64,000 bases of DNA from Loripinus fragilis (GCA_964019695.1 OZ026528.1:53970495-54034494); one strand, 5' to 3'. Positions 40,590-52,799 are shown, counted from the first letter of the stretch. The notes: generated by a model not told the origin, from the sequence alone. Program-made: numbers and translations.

Positions 40590-42075
40590 CTAGGTGCTAA
40601 AGCCAATTAAGTTCCTGCGAAGGAAACCTAAAGTCTTAGTTGCTTTGGAAGAAATATCAGAGATATGCTGACCCCAATCCATGTTCTCTGTGATTGTTAT
40701 GCCAAGATATTTTGCGGACTGAATGTTTTCTATGGTTTGCTGGTGCAGTGTGTAGTCATGAAGAATATGTTTGTGTGAGTTATGCCGGGTCACTCTCATA
40801 GATTGACATTTGGCAACATTAAACTGCATTTGTCAATCAGCCCCCAGAGTGCAAGACTGTCAAGATCTTCCTGCAAAATAAGACAGCCTTGCAAAGAATG
40901 AATGTTCCTATACATGACACAATCGTCCACGAACAGGTGAACTGAAAATAGTAAGTGAGTATGATCAGGAAATACCACAATCACAAACTGCAGACAACCC
41001 CCTGGCACCGCGAGGAAGAGCCGCTCAACCATCATGAGACACCAGGAAGACAAATTAAGTAAAGCAACCAGCTCTCTCTTCCCCATCAAGATGATCGCAA
41101 TACTAGAATGGACATAAAGTAACGTACAACAAAACATAGAACAATTACAGACTCCCACAATGGGAGTAACAATAAACAAAAAGTCAACAACAACAGAACC
41201 ACCGCCTTAGAACGGACAGCAGCCCAAGCCACCGGGGGGCTTAAATGCACTTCACCGGCACCAAATCTTCGCCCTAGATTCTGCTGTTGTTGAAGTACAA
41301 GAAATGTTCAGCTCGCATGGAGGCCATCTAACTAATGCAATGTATCATCATGGGGAAACACTCTAATCAAATTAACACACCATGATGAAACAAAGAAAAA
41401 GGGCTCATGACTCACAAATAGTCAGAGCTAAAGAAAACCTCAAGTTGAGCCACAGCGGGTCCAGCTAGAGATAAGGATCAGGCACCAAGACTTGATATCA
41501 TCAGGTAATTTATGAAGATTAAAAACAGAATCGGTCCTAAGACCGACCCCTGGGGTACAACGGATTAAACAGGGACTGGATCTGAGGCTTGACCATCTAA
41601 GAATACTTGTTGAATGCGCCCAGAGAGCCAGGAGCGATCCACTTATAGGTTGACCCCTTATCTCATAGTAATCGAGTTAATGTAATAGCCTCCTGTGTGG
41701 GACTCTGTCAAAGGCCTTTGCGAAATCCATTTTGATCAAATCTGTCTGCTTGTGCCACGATTCATCGCACCATCCAGGTTACTGATGATATCATGCACAA
41801 ATTGCACCGACTGGATTTCACAGGACCTCTGACTTCAGAACCCATGCCAACAGTCAGCAAGAATGCTATCTAAGGCTAAGTGCTTGTTGATGTTGCTCAC
41901 CAATATATGCTCTAGGGTTTTTCAGCAGATGTAGGCTAGCGACACTGGTCTATAGTTCGCAGCATCATATTTTTCTACTTTCTTAAAGACCAGGGATACA
42001 TTTGATTGTCGCCAAACATCTGGATCATTGCCCTGAGCTAGAGATTCATTATAGGTTAGTTCCAGGATAGGTGAA
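40590..42075 (-). mobile_element. CR1/Jockey-like LINE remnant with internal insertion
   Basis: The reverse strand from 42075 to 41499 encodes decayed RT: GNDPDVWRQSNVSLVFKK, AANYRPVSL, a D-x-F-KAFD-like region with stops, and VPQGSVLGPILFLIF (motif B). After a 550-bp insertion the frame resumes at 40948 with VHLFVDDCVMYRN (motif C, first Ala of the usual ADD changed), NVAKCQSMRVTRH and AKYLGITITENMDW. There are many stops and frame breaks. The 5' part and endonuclease are absent. Confidence 0.85.
40949..41498 (-). mobile_element. RepA, longest copy, inserted in the LINE
   Basis: Inverted relative to 34835-35150 and nearly identical for the first 277 bp (40949-41225). It continues about 270 bp further (GCACCAAATCTTCGCCCTAG, TTCTGCTGTTGTTGAAGTAC), a part also echoed at 8075-8110. 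LINE coding on both sides defines the edges: motif B and its linker end at about 41499, motif C starts at about 40948. No coding was seen. Confidence 0.8.
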
Positions 42076-43320
42076 ATTAATCAGTGTCTGATTTATAATG
42101 ACTTTGATTATGTTTATATCCATTAAAGTGTACGTTCATGATTTTGAACATTTTACTTTAATCAAAAATAAATGTTTCATTATGAACTGATTTAATTTTC
42201 ACAGATCATTTAATATTCACCTGCTAAGTTAATTAAAGCAGTATTAATTACATTTATCTAAATATTTGGGTTGCAGACATTTTACCGCAATTGGCATTAA
42301 ACAGATACACATTAACCTCTATTCAGGTCAGCTAAATTAATCATAGTAGCACCTTTCAGTGGTGTTTCATACATTTCTTCATTTCAATAATGGATAATGG
42401 ATTTTCCGTTTTGATTAAATCAACAGTCAGATCAATGCAAATTAGAGTGTTATGACTATCAAATGAAAAGTATTTTGTTTCTCAATAAGTTTCATTCAAT
42501 TTTGTTTTGTCTTTTTGTACCCAAATGAAGAAAATTGTTACAAAATATGTTGTCTGCTACAAAAATAATTAGTGCTTTAAGGGTTAAATTTTAGAAATAA
42601 TTATTCAGCCAGGTATCAATATATACATATCAATGTACACACTGCTTGAAATATTACTCTGAAACATTGTCATTTTGCCATTATCAAGAATATATCATTC
42701 TGCTCTGGAAGTGTGTAAGCATGTGCTAGTGCTTCCAGGTCTCTTGTTTAGAGCTCATTGTCCTGAAAGTGGCCATAATCCATGGGCAAGTGAAAATTTA
42801 TGAATTTCAGGCTAATTGAAGCGTGTTCACAAACATTTAATGAGGGATTGTTCCTACCATACTGTAAGCTCTATAATAATAGCATTTGAAAAAAGTGTGT
42901 ATTTTCACTTTAAATTAAGACCAAAATTATATATTTTGACAAAAATCAAATATAAGTCAGTAATATTATTGCAAGATACAAGACTCTTTCAGATTGGCAG
43001 TCAGCAGTCTGACCCACTCATAATGTGGTGCCCTGTTATCATCTCAAAATGACAACAGGTAACCCCGAATGTATCGTTGGCTGTGTTTGGTTTATTGACA
43101 GACAAATGAGATGGCCTGTTACGTTTCAAATTTAGCGTGGGTTTAAACTGACAGTAAACCCTCTAATTGCTAAATGAAATTGAGTTTTGGGAAATAATAA
43201 TTTATCCAACGTTTTTACAGGATAATAGAATCGAAATTCGTTGATTTTGAACTGTATCTAAAAAAAGTAAAGATCGCATGAATCATAATCTGCATCATTT
43301 TCTCACAATTTAGAGTTCCT
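42076..43320. other. No gene seen
   Basis: AT-rich. A right end of a TTAA-type MITE (TTTAAGGGTTAA at 42575-42586 with TTGTCTGCTAC near 42550) is the only recognisable unit. Confidence 0.5.
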
Positions 43321-43323
43321 CGC

Positions 43324-43339
43324 CCCCCCCCCCCCCCCT
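43324..43339. repeat. Poly-C tract
   Basis: A run of about 15 C followed by TGGATCACGCC, as in the GGATCC-linked tracts elsewhere in the window. Confidence 0.8.
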
Positions 43340-43667
43340 GGATCACGCCTATTCTGAGATTCTCACCAAATCCAACGGTCGAAATGTTGACCTCCTGGAT
43401 TAGCCTATACCTGACCCTGGATAGGTAGATCTAGTGGAAGGAACCAGACTAACCCACCCAAAGTCTTTGACAGGAAGCATTGGTTTTAACCTTTTATCTT
43501 TGCACTTTGTCTTCATTAGACCTTAAAACATTTTAACCTATTAATTCACTCTCACCTGTTTTATCCATCTGCACTAGTTTAACTTTCACTGCACTGACCC
43601 CTGGTCTGAAGCCCACAGGACACATGCATATACATAGCATCGCCACGAGGGGTTGTTGCAGTATTAG

Positions 43668-43926
<259 letters not shown>

Positions 43927-45312
43927 TCCTGTTTAATTTTTAATGGAACAGGGTGTGGCCATGGGTGACGAAATAGCTCGAAAGCTGAGGTGAGACAGGG
44001 TCAATTATCTGCAAGGAGGCTTACATCAAAAGACGAAACAAACAAGTCAAAATGCAGTTAGAAGCAGTGGGAAACTCTCCATTACGAGAGATTAGACAGC
44101 ACATTAGATAATGAACATAATCATATAAATAAATAAAACAAGCATGTTAGAAGCAAAATGCATATGGCAAAAATACAAAAAAAAAAAACCAAAGCAGATT
44201 TTCACAACATCTAAATACGTCATTAGAAAACATGCGTATGCAACGTGCGAACAGAAAGGCTTACATATGGCATAAAATTTATACATGTACATGCGTATTT
44301 GTGTACGTAAATGGTTATATGCATTCATCCATCTGTGTGTAAGTGCATTTATCCATACGACAGAAGGACTGGTGGAAGCACGCACAAACGAATGTACATT
44401 AGCAACGACGCACAATGCATACGCTCATTAACAATAGACACATATGCTTTCTTGCATGCGATGTGTCGATGTATATCGGATCGCTAATTGAAGTTTCCTA
44501 ATTGTGGGTCACTGTCATTATTTCAAAGCTGCCAGGTGTTTCACACGCCTTTATCAAAACAGGACAATAATCATTATCAGACTATTAGACCTGTTTTGAT
44601 GAGTTAATCGCACCTGCATATGTTTTTCAATTTTATTATTAATTCAAAAGCATTTCCCCTGGGCAATAATGGCGTGTGCTAAAATGTAGCTAGGACATTT
44701 AAATACAGTGTAGACCTATATTTAGATTTATACTTTAATGCAATTAAGTTCAATTAAGGATCATTGACACTTGCTATGGGTAAATGCCTATGGTTAGCAG
44801 TAAAAATAAAAGTTTGTCAATCGTCCTTTACTTCACCCCGAAGCTACCCTGACCTGAGTACTTTAAGGCAGTGAAATCCATTTTCGATATCAAATGCTTC
44901 AAAGATTTAAAATTTTGGGTAGAGCAATTATTTTGACATTAAAATATATAGAAATCAGAATTTTTTTTTAAAAAATATCATCCCCCCCATGTGCCAGCAA
45001 AAGCTTTTGCCTGTATATGTGTTACCATATTTTACACATTGAATGGAAGTGGCTTGCTGGCTCAAGGGGGGCGGAGATGTTCAGCAGCCCCAAAATCCAG
45101 GGCCTAAGCCCATAAAATGCCATTTCTACCGAATAAGAAATTAATGACAGTAATGAAGTTCTCTAGAACCAACCTCCTAAATTGCTTTGTATTCTTAGCT
45201 AGTTTAATATAAAGTAACTTGAGATTAAAAGTAGAATTAGCAAGGTTTATGCATTTTTTCATTAAAAAAAATTCACTGTTATTTAATGACACATTCTTTT
45301 GCAAATGTCCTG
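43927..45312. other. No gene seen
   Basis: An open frame of 103 codons on the minus strand (44104-44415) lacks any motif or splice context. The remainder is AT-rich. Confidence 0.5.
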
Positions 45313-45545
45313 TAACTATATATTTGCATGCTAGGGAATTGTTTATGTTTTTATTTTCGTCTGCTGACTTTCTTCAAAATTAAGTTTTTACACATAAACC
45401 ACCCAAGACCACCATCGGAATGTCAAACAGTTTGGATCCAGATCAAGACCGACATTCTGTTGGTCTTCATCTGGGTTCAAACTGTTTGCAGAAGGCTATT
45501 TGCAGATGACAAAATTATCCGCTAGCATGCAAAGAGTTTTAACAG
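45313..45545. mobile_element. MITE with TTTGCATGCTAG ends and GATCCAGATC palindrome
   Basis: TTTGCATGCTAGGG at the left and CGCTAGCATGCAAAGAG at the right. Inside: AAACAGTTTGGATCCAGATC, then CATCTGGGTTCAAACTGTTT. Relative of 18853-19068. Confidence 0.7.
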
Positions 45546-45654
45546 GTGTTTACTTTAGTGTTCAATATATTGTCTCATATAGGTAGCTTTCAACTTGGAT
45601 ATACATGTATATGTATACCAAAAATATTCAGGCACTTTAATACATTTCACATGC

Positions 45655-45705
45655 TGTCACTGTGTTGTGGTCCTTAAGCAAGACACATTTAAAAAAAAAA
45701 AAAAG
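45655..45705 (+). mobile_element. SINE fragment, family B
   Basis: TCACTGTGTTGTGGTCCTTA and AGCAAGACACATTT followed by an A run of 14. Confidence 0.55.
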
Positions 45706-45808
45706 TGCGACCAGGTAACGGACGTTGGGCGTGTCCGACAGAACACTGCCATTCACTGTCAATTTAGACTGGTCTACAGTAAATTGGGTAAAACAGCACA
45801 GGTACGAT

Positions 45809-46054
45809 TTAACCCTTAACGCCAGCAAAAAAATAATCCAAATAGTTCGTCTGCTTTTGTCGTCTGCTTCAATTTTTTGCTAACATTATTTAACAAAGCT
45901 AAGTATAGAGACAAACAGTATGGACCCAGATCAGACTGTTCATATAGGAGCAGTCTGATCTGAGTCTACACTGTTTGTTGGAAAGGCTTCTAAAACATTT
46001 CAGCAGACGACAAAAGCAGTTGAATTTTGTTGTGATTGGCGCTTTAAGGGTTAA
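45809..46054. mobile_element. TTAA-target foldback MITE, well preserved
   Basis: TTAA at 45809-45812 and 46051-46054. Ends CCCTTAACGCCAGC and, inverted, CCCTTAAAGCGCCAATC. Next layer: CTGCTTTTGTCGTCTGCTTC against CAGCAGACGACAAAAGCAG. Core: AACAGTATGGACCCAGATCA, CAGACTGTTCATATAGGAGC, AGTCTGATCTGAGTCTACAC. Confidence 0.85.
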
Positions 46055-46689
46055 TCGTGCAAAACAACTGAACCGCAGACGACAAAGGCGGTATGCCCGG
46101 TAAACGTTCGCAGAAAACTTAAGTCTTACTTGTTTACAGACACATTGGTTATATACTATTGCTCACTGGTCAAGGCCTCCTAGAACCTATGTGGATTTTA
46201 GTCAAGAGCAGCAAGCCAGACTGGTCTATGTTAGAACGACTTTTGCTGCTACATGTATAAAGATATAGAGTCGGGTTACACAGCGTAATGAAGATCGGAT
46301 TGCATGTAGCGTGCTTTTATCTGTAATTTCCTTTGGTATTGTTTTTACTATACAGACATGTCTCAAGTAACAAACTTAAACGCAAAGCTGCATACACTGG
46401 TACGAAGGTCGAAATGTTTTACACATGATATACGATATAAACGGCATAAATGTAATATAGGTTTAGTGATTACACATTATTGAACTAACCCAACAAACAG
46501 GCTGGCATGAATGACGCCTTCAAAAACTGTAGTTGTTAATCGGCTTTTGTGTCACTGTCTAGCCACGCCCACAACTGGTTCATATCTCCATAAGCTTTAA
46601 ATGAGACCGGGACATCGCATACCACGTGGCGATACAGTGACCAAATAGCTGTATAATACCTGTAGACCAAATAGCTGTATAATACGTGT
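46055..46689. other. No gene seen
   Basis: A direct repeat TACCTGTAGACCAAATAGCTG / ACCAAATAGCTGTATAATAC lies near 46640-46690. No coding evidence. Confidence 0.45.
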
Positions 46690-46850
46690 AGAGTCAACCA
46701 GTAGTAGAGTGCTTGACTTGAGATAAAAGGGCCGTTGGTTTGAGTCTCTCTGGAGGCACCATATTGTTTTCTTATGCAAGACACGATATACTCTATTTAG
46801 TACTGGTTCAACCAAGGAAACGTACCGACATGGCTGAAAATTTCTTGACT
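46690..46850 (+). mobile_element. tRNA-derived SINE, family B, decayed
   Basis: CAGTAGTAGAGTGCTTGACT (box A), GTTGGTTTGAGTC (box B), TTATGCAAGACACGATATAC and TTTAGTACTGGTTCAACCAA. Confidence 0.7.
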
Positions 46851-46853
46851 GAC

Positions 46854-47155
46854 ATGGGCGAATCCAGAGGGGGGGGGGGACGACAGGGGGTACGGACACC
46901 CCCTGAAAGATCACAGAAAAAGGTTTTCTTAGCAATACTGGTCCGGTTCCCCGGAAAAATCGCAAAGCTACTAGGCCAGAATTCAATGTTAGACCATCAT
47001 TGGTACGCCAGCGAAACGCCATTTAAATGGCGTTTCGCTGGCAGGCCGATGATGACCCGCTTTTAGTAGTATTTTGATCATCTCTCCTCTCATCAACTAA
47101 AAAAAACGTTGTCAAAGCTAGACCCCCTCTGACAAAAGTTTCTGGATCCGCACAT
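46854..47155. mobile_element. GGATCCAG-type MITE with internal perfect palindrome
   Basis: GGGCGAATCCAGAGGGGG at the left; TTTCTGGATCCGCACA at the right. G tract at 46870-46879. A perfect palindrome, GCCAGCGAAACGCCATTTA and its mirror, sits at 47007-47040. The remainder resembles the interior of the 3.4-3.6 kb elements (AAAAACGTTGTCA, GACCCCCTCTG). Confidence 0.65.
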
Positions 47156-47224
47156 TACTGGGATGTTAAGTATCAACTCAAATAATTGAGATCCACAGTT
47201 GCTCAGTGCTAGTTTGTTAGACCT

Positions 47225-47370
47225 GTGATTTTGAGAAGGTTCAATGAAAGCACAAGCAAGACACTTTATTTTCTGCTAAGTATTGGTTCAACCTAGGTGT
47301 CCAGGAAACGTCGCGTCATGGTTGCAATAATGTTGGCAGCGACGCAAAACATCAATACAAACAAAATCAA
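47225..47370 (+). mobile_element. SINE fragment, family B
   Basis: GCACAAGCAAGACACTTTAT, AAGTATTGGTTCAACCTAGG and CAATACAAACAAAATC. Confidence 0.5.
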
Positions 47371-47577
47371 CTCAAAATAACAAAAGACACTCATCTCTAT
47401 TTTTTCTGCAGTTGTGTGCGTCTACTGGTACACAGGTTTACCTTTAGTATGCTATATGAAACTATTCCGGTTAAAAATGTTGTCGATGAAAATATTCTTC
47501 CAAATTCTGTTTGTTTGGCAAGAAAATGATTTGGTGTTTAGCTCTGAATTCGAAAAACAACAGCATAAAAATAGCCC

Positions 47578-47612
47578 CGCCCCCCCCCCCCACACACACA
47601 CACACACACTCA
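47578..47612. repeat. C tract and (CA)n microsatellite
   Basis: CCCCCCCCCCC then CACACACACACACACACAC, then CTCACAC. Confidence 0.9.
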
Positions 47613-48004
47613 CACTAGCATTAAAATTCAGCATGCTAAGGGTTCAATAAAAGGATCACAGGGAAAGGGTACACATATCTTTTATAAAACAATAAAACTT
47701 GTGTGATTGTAGATTTCATTGTCGAAGGTTGATGTTTTGGTTGTATGGTTTAAGATACACGTACGTGTTAAGATACATGTATGTACGTATTTTCAACCAA
47801 GGTATCTGGGCTGATCAAAATCATCTTCAATAATTCGAAACCCTTATTTTCCACGAAATGGCAACTATAAGACTACAGGTATATACTTTTGGTGTGAAGA
47901 GTTTCACAGATGGGTGAATACGCGAACAATGCAACCTGACTAGCCGATTTCCAAATGTATCTGTCCAGGGGTTGAACATAGCTAAGAACCGCCCAACGTC
48001 TCTT

Positions 48005-48122
48005 ATCTGGACGGACTAGTACTGGTTCAACCCAGGAAGACCCGTCCCTGTTTAACTGAAAGATTGTTGTTGGGACGTAAAGAATCAATCAAACAAACAA
48101 ACAAACAAACAAACAAACAAAC
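48005..48122 (+). mobile_element. SINE 3' part with (CAAA)n tail
   Basis: CTAGTACTGGTTCAACCCAG, GAAGACCCGTCCCTG, TTGGGACGTAAAGAATC, then eight AAAC units. The head is missing. Confidence 0.75.
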
Positions 48123-48769
48123 ATGCTGTGCCCTTTAAGCAAATAAAAAAGTAATATTCAAAGGATCTAGTTAGAATCAGTTTTACTTTCCAATGCTAAA
48201 TGGGACACTTTCATTCCTTCAAAAGTGTTCATTTGTTTTGTTGAGCTTTCAGTTTTATATTATTTACGGTACATGTAGTCGAAAATGTACAGGTAACTTC
48301 CAAATTATCTCCCCAAAATCATTTTATTACCAAATATATTTTGTTTTTCATTTTTTTTTATCAATTATCGTGATTCGTTAATACTCTGCATATGATATGT
48401 TCAATAGATATCACCATGCCTACCAAATAAATCAAGAAAACATGAAATCACTTTTAAAAGCACTTTTTATTGTCATGAATTTTCAGACCCCCTCCCCTTT
48501 CTACCCGCCATAATTCTCGAGTGCGTAAGAATTTTGAAAATATTTTGCTTACTGGCTCTTTCCATTAGATTCACCTATTGCACTGACACTACATGCACCA
48601 CACCAGAGGCTCAAAAGCAGCGTTCTGGGAATCAGAAAAATAGGCGTCAAAGGCCTAAACCGTCAATGATCCTTTCTAAAATGGAATCGTTAAGTTTATG
48701 ATCTGACCTAGTCTATCCTAGTTATCGATAACTAATTGCTGACCAGTCCTTGATCAAACTGCCAGGACT
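48123..48769. other. No gene seen
   Basis: AT-rich; nothing recognised. Confidence 0.5.
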
Positions 48770-48920
48770 TTAGTTAAGAGTGCGTAACGAAAATTTAATT
48801 TTCTTATTTCTCAACCAAAACATATATTGTGGGTACTCAAAAGAACCGTCTCATGAGACGGTTTTTTGAGAACCCAAAACATACGTTAAAATTGATGGGT
48901 AAGAAAATTGTTACAATTTT
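48770..48920. repeat. Palindromic element (CAAAAGAACCGTCTC family)
   Basis: AAGAGTGCGTAACGAAAATT, TCTTATTTCTCAACCAAAAC, CTCAAAAGAACCGTCTCATG mirrored by GAGACGGTTTTTTGAG, then ATTGATGGGTAAGAAAATTG. Confidence 0.85.
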
Positions 48921-49094
48921 ACGCTGAAAATGTTTGTTTATCTAAACCTGTGGAATGCACATGCTTTTCCTGCCCGAGTAATTTGGTTCTGGAACATAAC
49001 GGGTTAATTCGACAACTTTATCAAAGGAATAGTTCAGTTTAAAAAAAACATGACATACAAAGATCATTTATCCCCTCGAACTGCTCAACATATT

Positions 49095-49200
49095 TGGTTT
49101 ATAGCTTAACGTCCCAGTCAACAGCTATGGCCATGTCGAGACAGTCAGTTAACCTAACCACACTCCTGTGCAAGCTTAGACACGCTTAGGAGTGTGCGTG
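49095..49200 (-). mobile_element. SINE fragment, family A
   Basis: AACGTCCCAGTCAACAGCTA, TGGCCATGTCGAGACAGTCA and TAACCACACTCCTGTGCAAG match the reverse strand of 19205-19525. Confidence 0.65.
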
Positions 49201-49899
49201 CGTGCATGCGTGTGTGATGCAGAATACCCACACATGCACAATAACAATAGTTGTCTATCAATTGCCCAATTAATTAAATGTTAATTCCAAACTTATAATC
49301 ATGGTGATTGTCTGATAATAGGGAGCGACCATTTGGTTTTTATGGGGGATGGGCGGGAAGATTACTTTAGTCCTGGAAATTTTTTCTTTGTTCGCTGGAG
49401 AAAAAACACACATGCACAATTACAATAACTATCTATCCATTTTGTGGTTAAAACTGCTCAAATCTATCCATGGATCGAGCATGGCAAGGTCACAAAATAA
49501 GTAAGGGTGCAAAGATCAGGAATCGATACAATCAAGTACCACAGCTAACTCCGAAAGCAGACATCAATCGAATCAGCTTGACAGCTGATGTGTATTAGTT
49601 TGTTTTACCAACCTCAGTATATATAGACAATGAGATACACCGTAGCTGCCTATGTATAACCCCCACCCTAATAATCAAGTTACATGCTTTAGTAACTTTA
49701 GAAATGTCAAGGTTATTTTGACATGTTGAATTTCAGAGTGGCCAACAATAGACCAATATCCAAGACAAAGGATTACGCATAAAACAAGCATCTGGTGCCT
49801 TTAATATCTATCACTACTTTAATACTCTGAGTTTCCGTGACCCCTCTATTTCTCATGCTCTTTCAAAATTTCTGCCTTTTCTTTCTTTCTCTATCTATG
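49201..49899. other. No gene seen
   Basis: A GTGCGTGCGTGCATGCGTG run at 49195-49215 and a repeated ACACATGCACAATAACAATA / TACAATAACTATCTATC pair (49230 and 49408). No coding. Confidence 0.5.
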
Positions 49900-50890
49900 C
49901 TTTAACAGGGTCCAGGCTTTCTTCTTGTTCTTATGATCCGTACTGGATATTTTTTATTGCCGAGCCCAGTCCTGACTTTAAAATAAATCTTCTTGCTTCT
50001 TGTCGGTTGAAAAATGTTCATCTTAAGCATATGTAGAGTTATAAATAAAATAGATGTTATGATATTATATAGACAAGGAGGTCGAGGCGTATTGAAGAGT
50101 TTGCCATACAAAGGTATTTTAAGCAGTGTTCTTTGCTTGTTGGGAGGCTGGTCTGATGTTACGTCTCCAAGAAGGCCATAGTGGAGTTTGCTTTCTTATA
50201 TATGTTGTTTATATTTTTGCTCCAGGAAAGGTGACTTCTAAGTATTTTGAATCAGCCTTTGTGGCTACATGTAGCTTCTGGTCATGGATGAAATAGTTGT
50301 GATGAATTTGGGTTTTCTTATTTGTTATGCACAAAACTTCACATTTTTACATCGAAATCCATTTGCCACTTCTTTTCCCACTCTTGGAGCCTATCAAGAT
50401 CTTGAAGTTCTTCACAGTCCCTCTTGTTTATGACTTTCCTATACAGTAGGCTGTCGCTAGTCTGGTCCCTCCCCTAGATCTACCTATCAAGGATCGTCGA
50501 ATTGAGACGATAACAGCGAACCAGTTTAGGCTGTGGTCTGCAAATAGTTTGACTGTTGACCATACACCCTCTGTCATGTCGTTTAACTAGGCTAAGAATA
50601 CATGTAGCAGTGGACCTACTATTGTGCCTTGAGGGACTCCGAAGGCGGCGACTTGGTGCCATTGATAGCCACCTATTGAGTTCTGGCTGAGAGGAAGTCT
50701 TCTTCCACCTTCAGGAGGTTTCAATGGGCCCCATAGTGTTGTTGCTTCAGGATTTGTCACTGTGGTGATACCTTGTCGAACGCCTTCGAGAAGTCAAGGA
50801 GGACAGTGTCCGAATTTGCTGCTTCTAATTTAGTCCCCTTGCCAGTTCATCATCTGTCATGATCAGTTGTATCTCACGTGGCATTAGTTA
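49900..50890 (-). mobile_element. CR1/Jockey-like LINE remnant
   Basis: Reverse strand, many stops. Pieces in order: NSDTVLLDFSKAFDKV (motif A, around 50790-50830), a GTIVGPLL-like motif B piece (around 50620), LFADHSLNW (decayed motif C, around 50540), DCEELQDLDRLQEWEKKWQM (around 50400-50350), and AKYLGVTFPGAKI-like remnants down to 50150. No full frame. The 5' part is missing. Confidence 0.75.
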
Positions 50891-51092
50891 AACTGTGCTG
50901 ACACTTAGTTAGTATGTTTTGACGTATAAAGTGATTTATTGTGAAGCTGTGAATAATATATGTTCCAAAGTATTGCATGCTGTCGGATGAGACTCTAAGC
51001 CGTGGACCCGTCTCCATGTGACCTTAGCTGTTGGTGGGATGGTAAACACAAACTCACTCACTCTATCTCCGAATTACTAATTCACTTCCTAC

Positions 51093-51275
51093 CACCCCTA
51101 TAGCTCAGTTGGTAGAGCGTCCCCTTTGGGAGCGGGAAGTCGTTGGTCCCAATCCCGGCTGCACCATACCAAAGGTGTGAAAAATGGTACTAGCAGCTCC
51201 CTTGCTGACACTGGCATAAAAGGGGTTGTGCTAGCTCAGGGGGTAACTACCAATAAATGACATAGTATGGATGTG
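51093..51275 (+). mobile_element. tRNA-derived SINE, family D
   Basis: CTATAGCTCAGTTGGTAGAG (box A) and TCGTTGGTCCCAATCCCGGC (box B) form a tRNA-like head with anticodon-loop TTTGGGA. A body follows with CCAAAGGTGTGAAAAATGGT and GTTGTGCTAGCTCAGGGGGT. The acceptor stem does not pair as a working tRNA should and the body is appended, so it is a SINE. Confidence 0.8.
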
Positions 51276-51934
51276 CGGCCCGAATAGCCCCCTTTTTCAG
51301 CGCTGCCAGGTATAGGATAAGCCTCCTTTTTCTAGTAAAAAGTATATGACTGATCCAGTTTTTCGTCATTTTTATATGAATGGTCCCATTTTCTGATATC
51401 CCTGTTTGAAAATGCTCATAATTTTGCTCAGATATTCAACTAAGAATACCAAATTGTAATATTTCATTGTACAGACAGCATAGAGGGTATATGAAAATCA
51501 AAGAACAGTATAAAATATGTAAACATTTGTTCAATCAAGTATATGAATAGGTCATTTTCTTCGAAGACCAGGTATATGATTGTGGCAGTTTTAAAAAACC
51601 GGCCCTCACACGCGTACCAAAATTACCCTCAAGATGCCTCCCCCCCCCAGTGTGCTAGGAAGATAGGGTAAGGCAGGTAAGTATTTGTTAAAAAGATATT
51701 GCTATGTGTTATGGTATTGGTATCACATACCATACCCTAAGGTTAATACGGTAACTGATTCATATATACACACACTGCCTCTCTGATAACAGTCAGAGCA
51801 GTACAGTTTACCATGCCAATAGCTTATACCTTAAATAAATATATGTAGCTTAAACAGTGTTAATCTCTGTGCCTTCTCCCAGCAAGCAGGCTAAAACTGG
51901 ACGTGTCATAATGGTTACCATGGGCAACTGAAAC
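51276..51934. other. No gene seen
   Basis: Repeated GTATATGA words (51345, 51540 and 51570) and a CCCCCCCC run at 51642. No open frame. Confidence 0.4.
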
Positions 51935-52690
51935 TCATAGCACAGGAAAGGTGCGACAAAAGGCTTAAACGAACTGCGCTTAAGCAAAATACTCGCTGCA
52001 GGCAAACAGTGAGCCTTAAAATGGAAACGGCGAACCCTGTGCCTTTAAAGTGCAAGTGTTAACACAATATAGGGTACACCGTACTAAATTGCGAACAATA
52101 CGCATCAGGCGAACATTATGCCTAGAAAAATTCAAACACGGCACAATGTATTCATAGCACAGGAAAGTTGCGAACAAAAGGCTTAAGCGAACTACGCTAA
52201 AGCAAAGTACTCGCTACAGGCGAACCATGCGCCTTAAAAGTGCAACAGGCGAACCATGCGCCTTAAAAGTACAACAGGCGAACCATGCGCCTTAACAGTG
52301 CAAGTGTTAACATAATAAAGGGTACACCGTACCAACTCATCAGGCGAACATTACGCCGAGAGAAATTTAAAAATATTGCACAAGGTACAAATAGCACCAG
52401 AAAGATGCGAACAAAAGGCTAAAGCTAACTACGCTCAAGCAAAATGCTCGCCACAGGCAAACCATGCGCCTTAAAAATGCAACAGGCGAACCATGCGCCT
52501 TAAAGGCCATTAGGGGAACACTACTTAAGCGAATGACCTGCTTCTGGCCAACCATACCACATTGAGATGTAAGTTTTAACATGACAAGGGTACAAGGTAG
52601 CAAATAACGACAAAATATATCCGGCAAACAACAGCCGCATCATAAAATGTTAACCATGAAAGGGGTACACTGTACCCAAAGGGCCATTAA
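51935..52690. repeat. Complex tandem repeat (about 217-236-bp units, inner 29-bp units)
   Basis: Three large units begin ATAGCACAGGAAAG, at 51937, 52154 and 52390. Each contains GCGAACAAAAGGCTTAAGCG, a stretch of CAGGCGAACCATGCGCCTTA repeated one to three times, GTGTTAACATAAT-like sequence and GGGTACACCGTACC. It stops about 110 bp from the stop codon of the SGNH ORF. Its position 3' of that ORF would fit a split-repeat end of an Ngaro/DIRS-type element (inference). Confidence 0.85.
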
Positions 52691-52799
52691 TATGCCACTG
52701 CGAAATACTATGCCATGGTTATAAGATGAAACATGTCACACAAGTATAAAGAAAATAAGCATTCATCAAGGTGATATAAATAAATGTGTGTTTAAGAAA

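Noticed and set aside
44104..44415. 103-codon open frame on the minus strand with hydrophobic C-terminus
   Set aside because: AT-rich chance frame, no splice or promoter context, no recognised motif.
51093..51170. tRNA gene (Pro-like loop)
   Set aside because: The acceptor stem does not pair and a SINE body follows directly.
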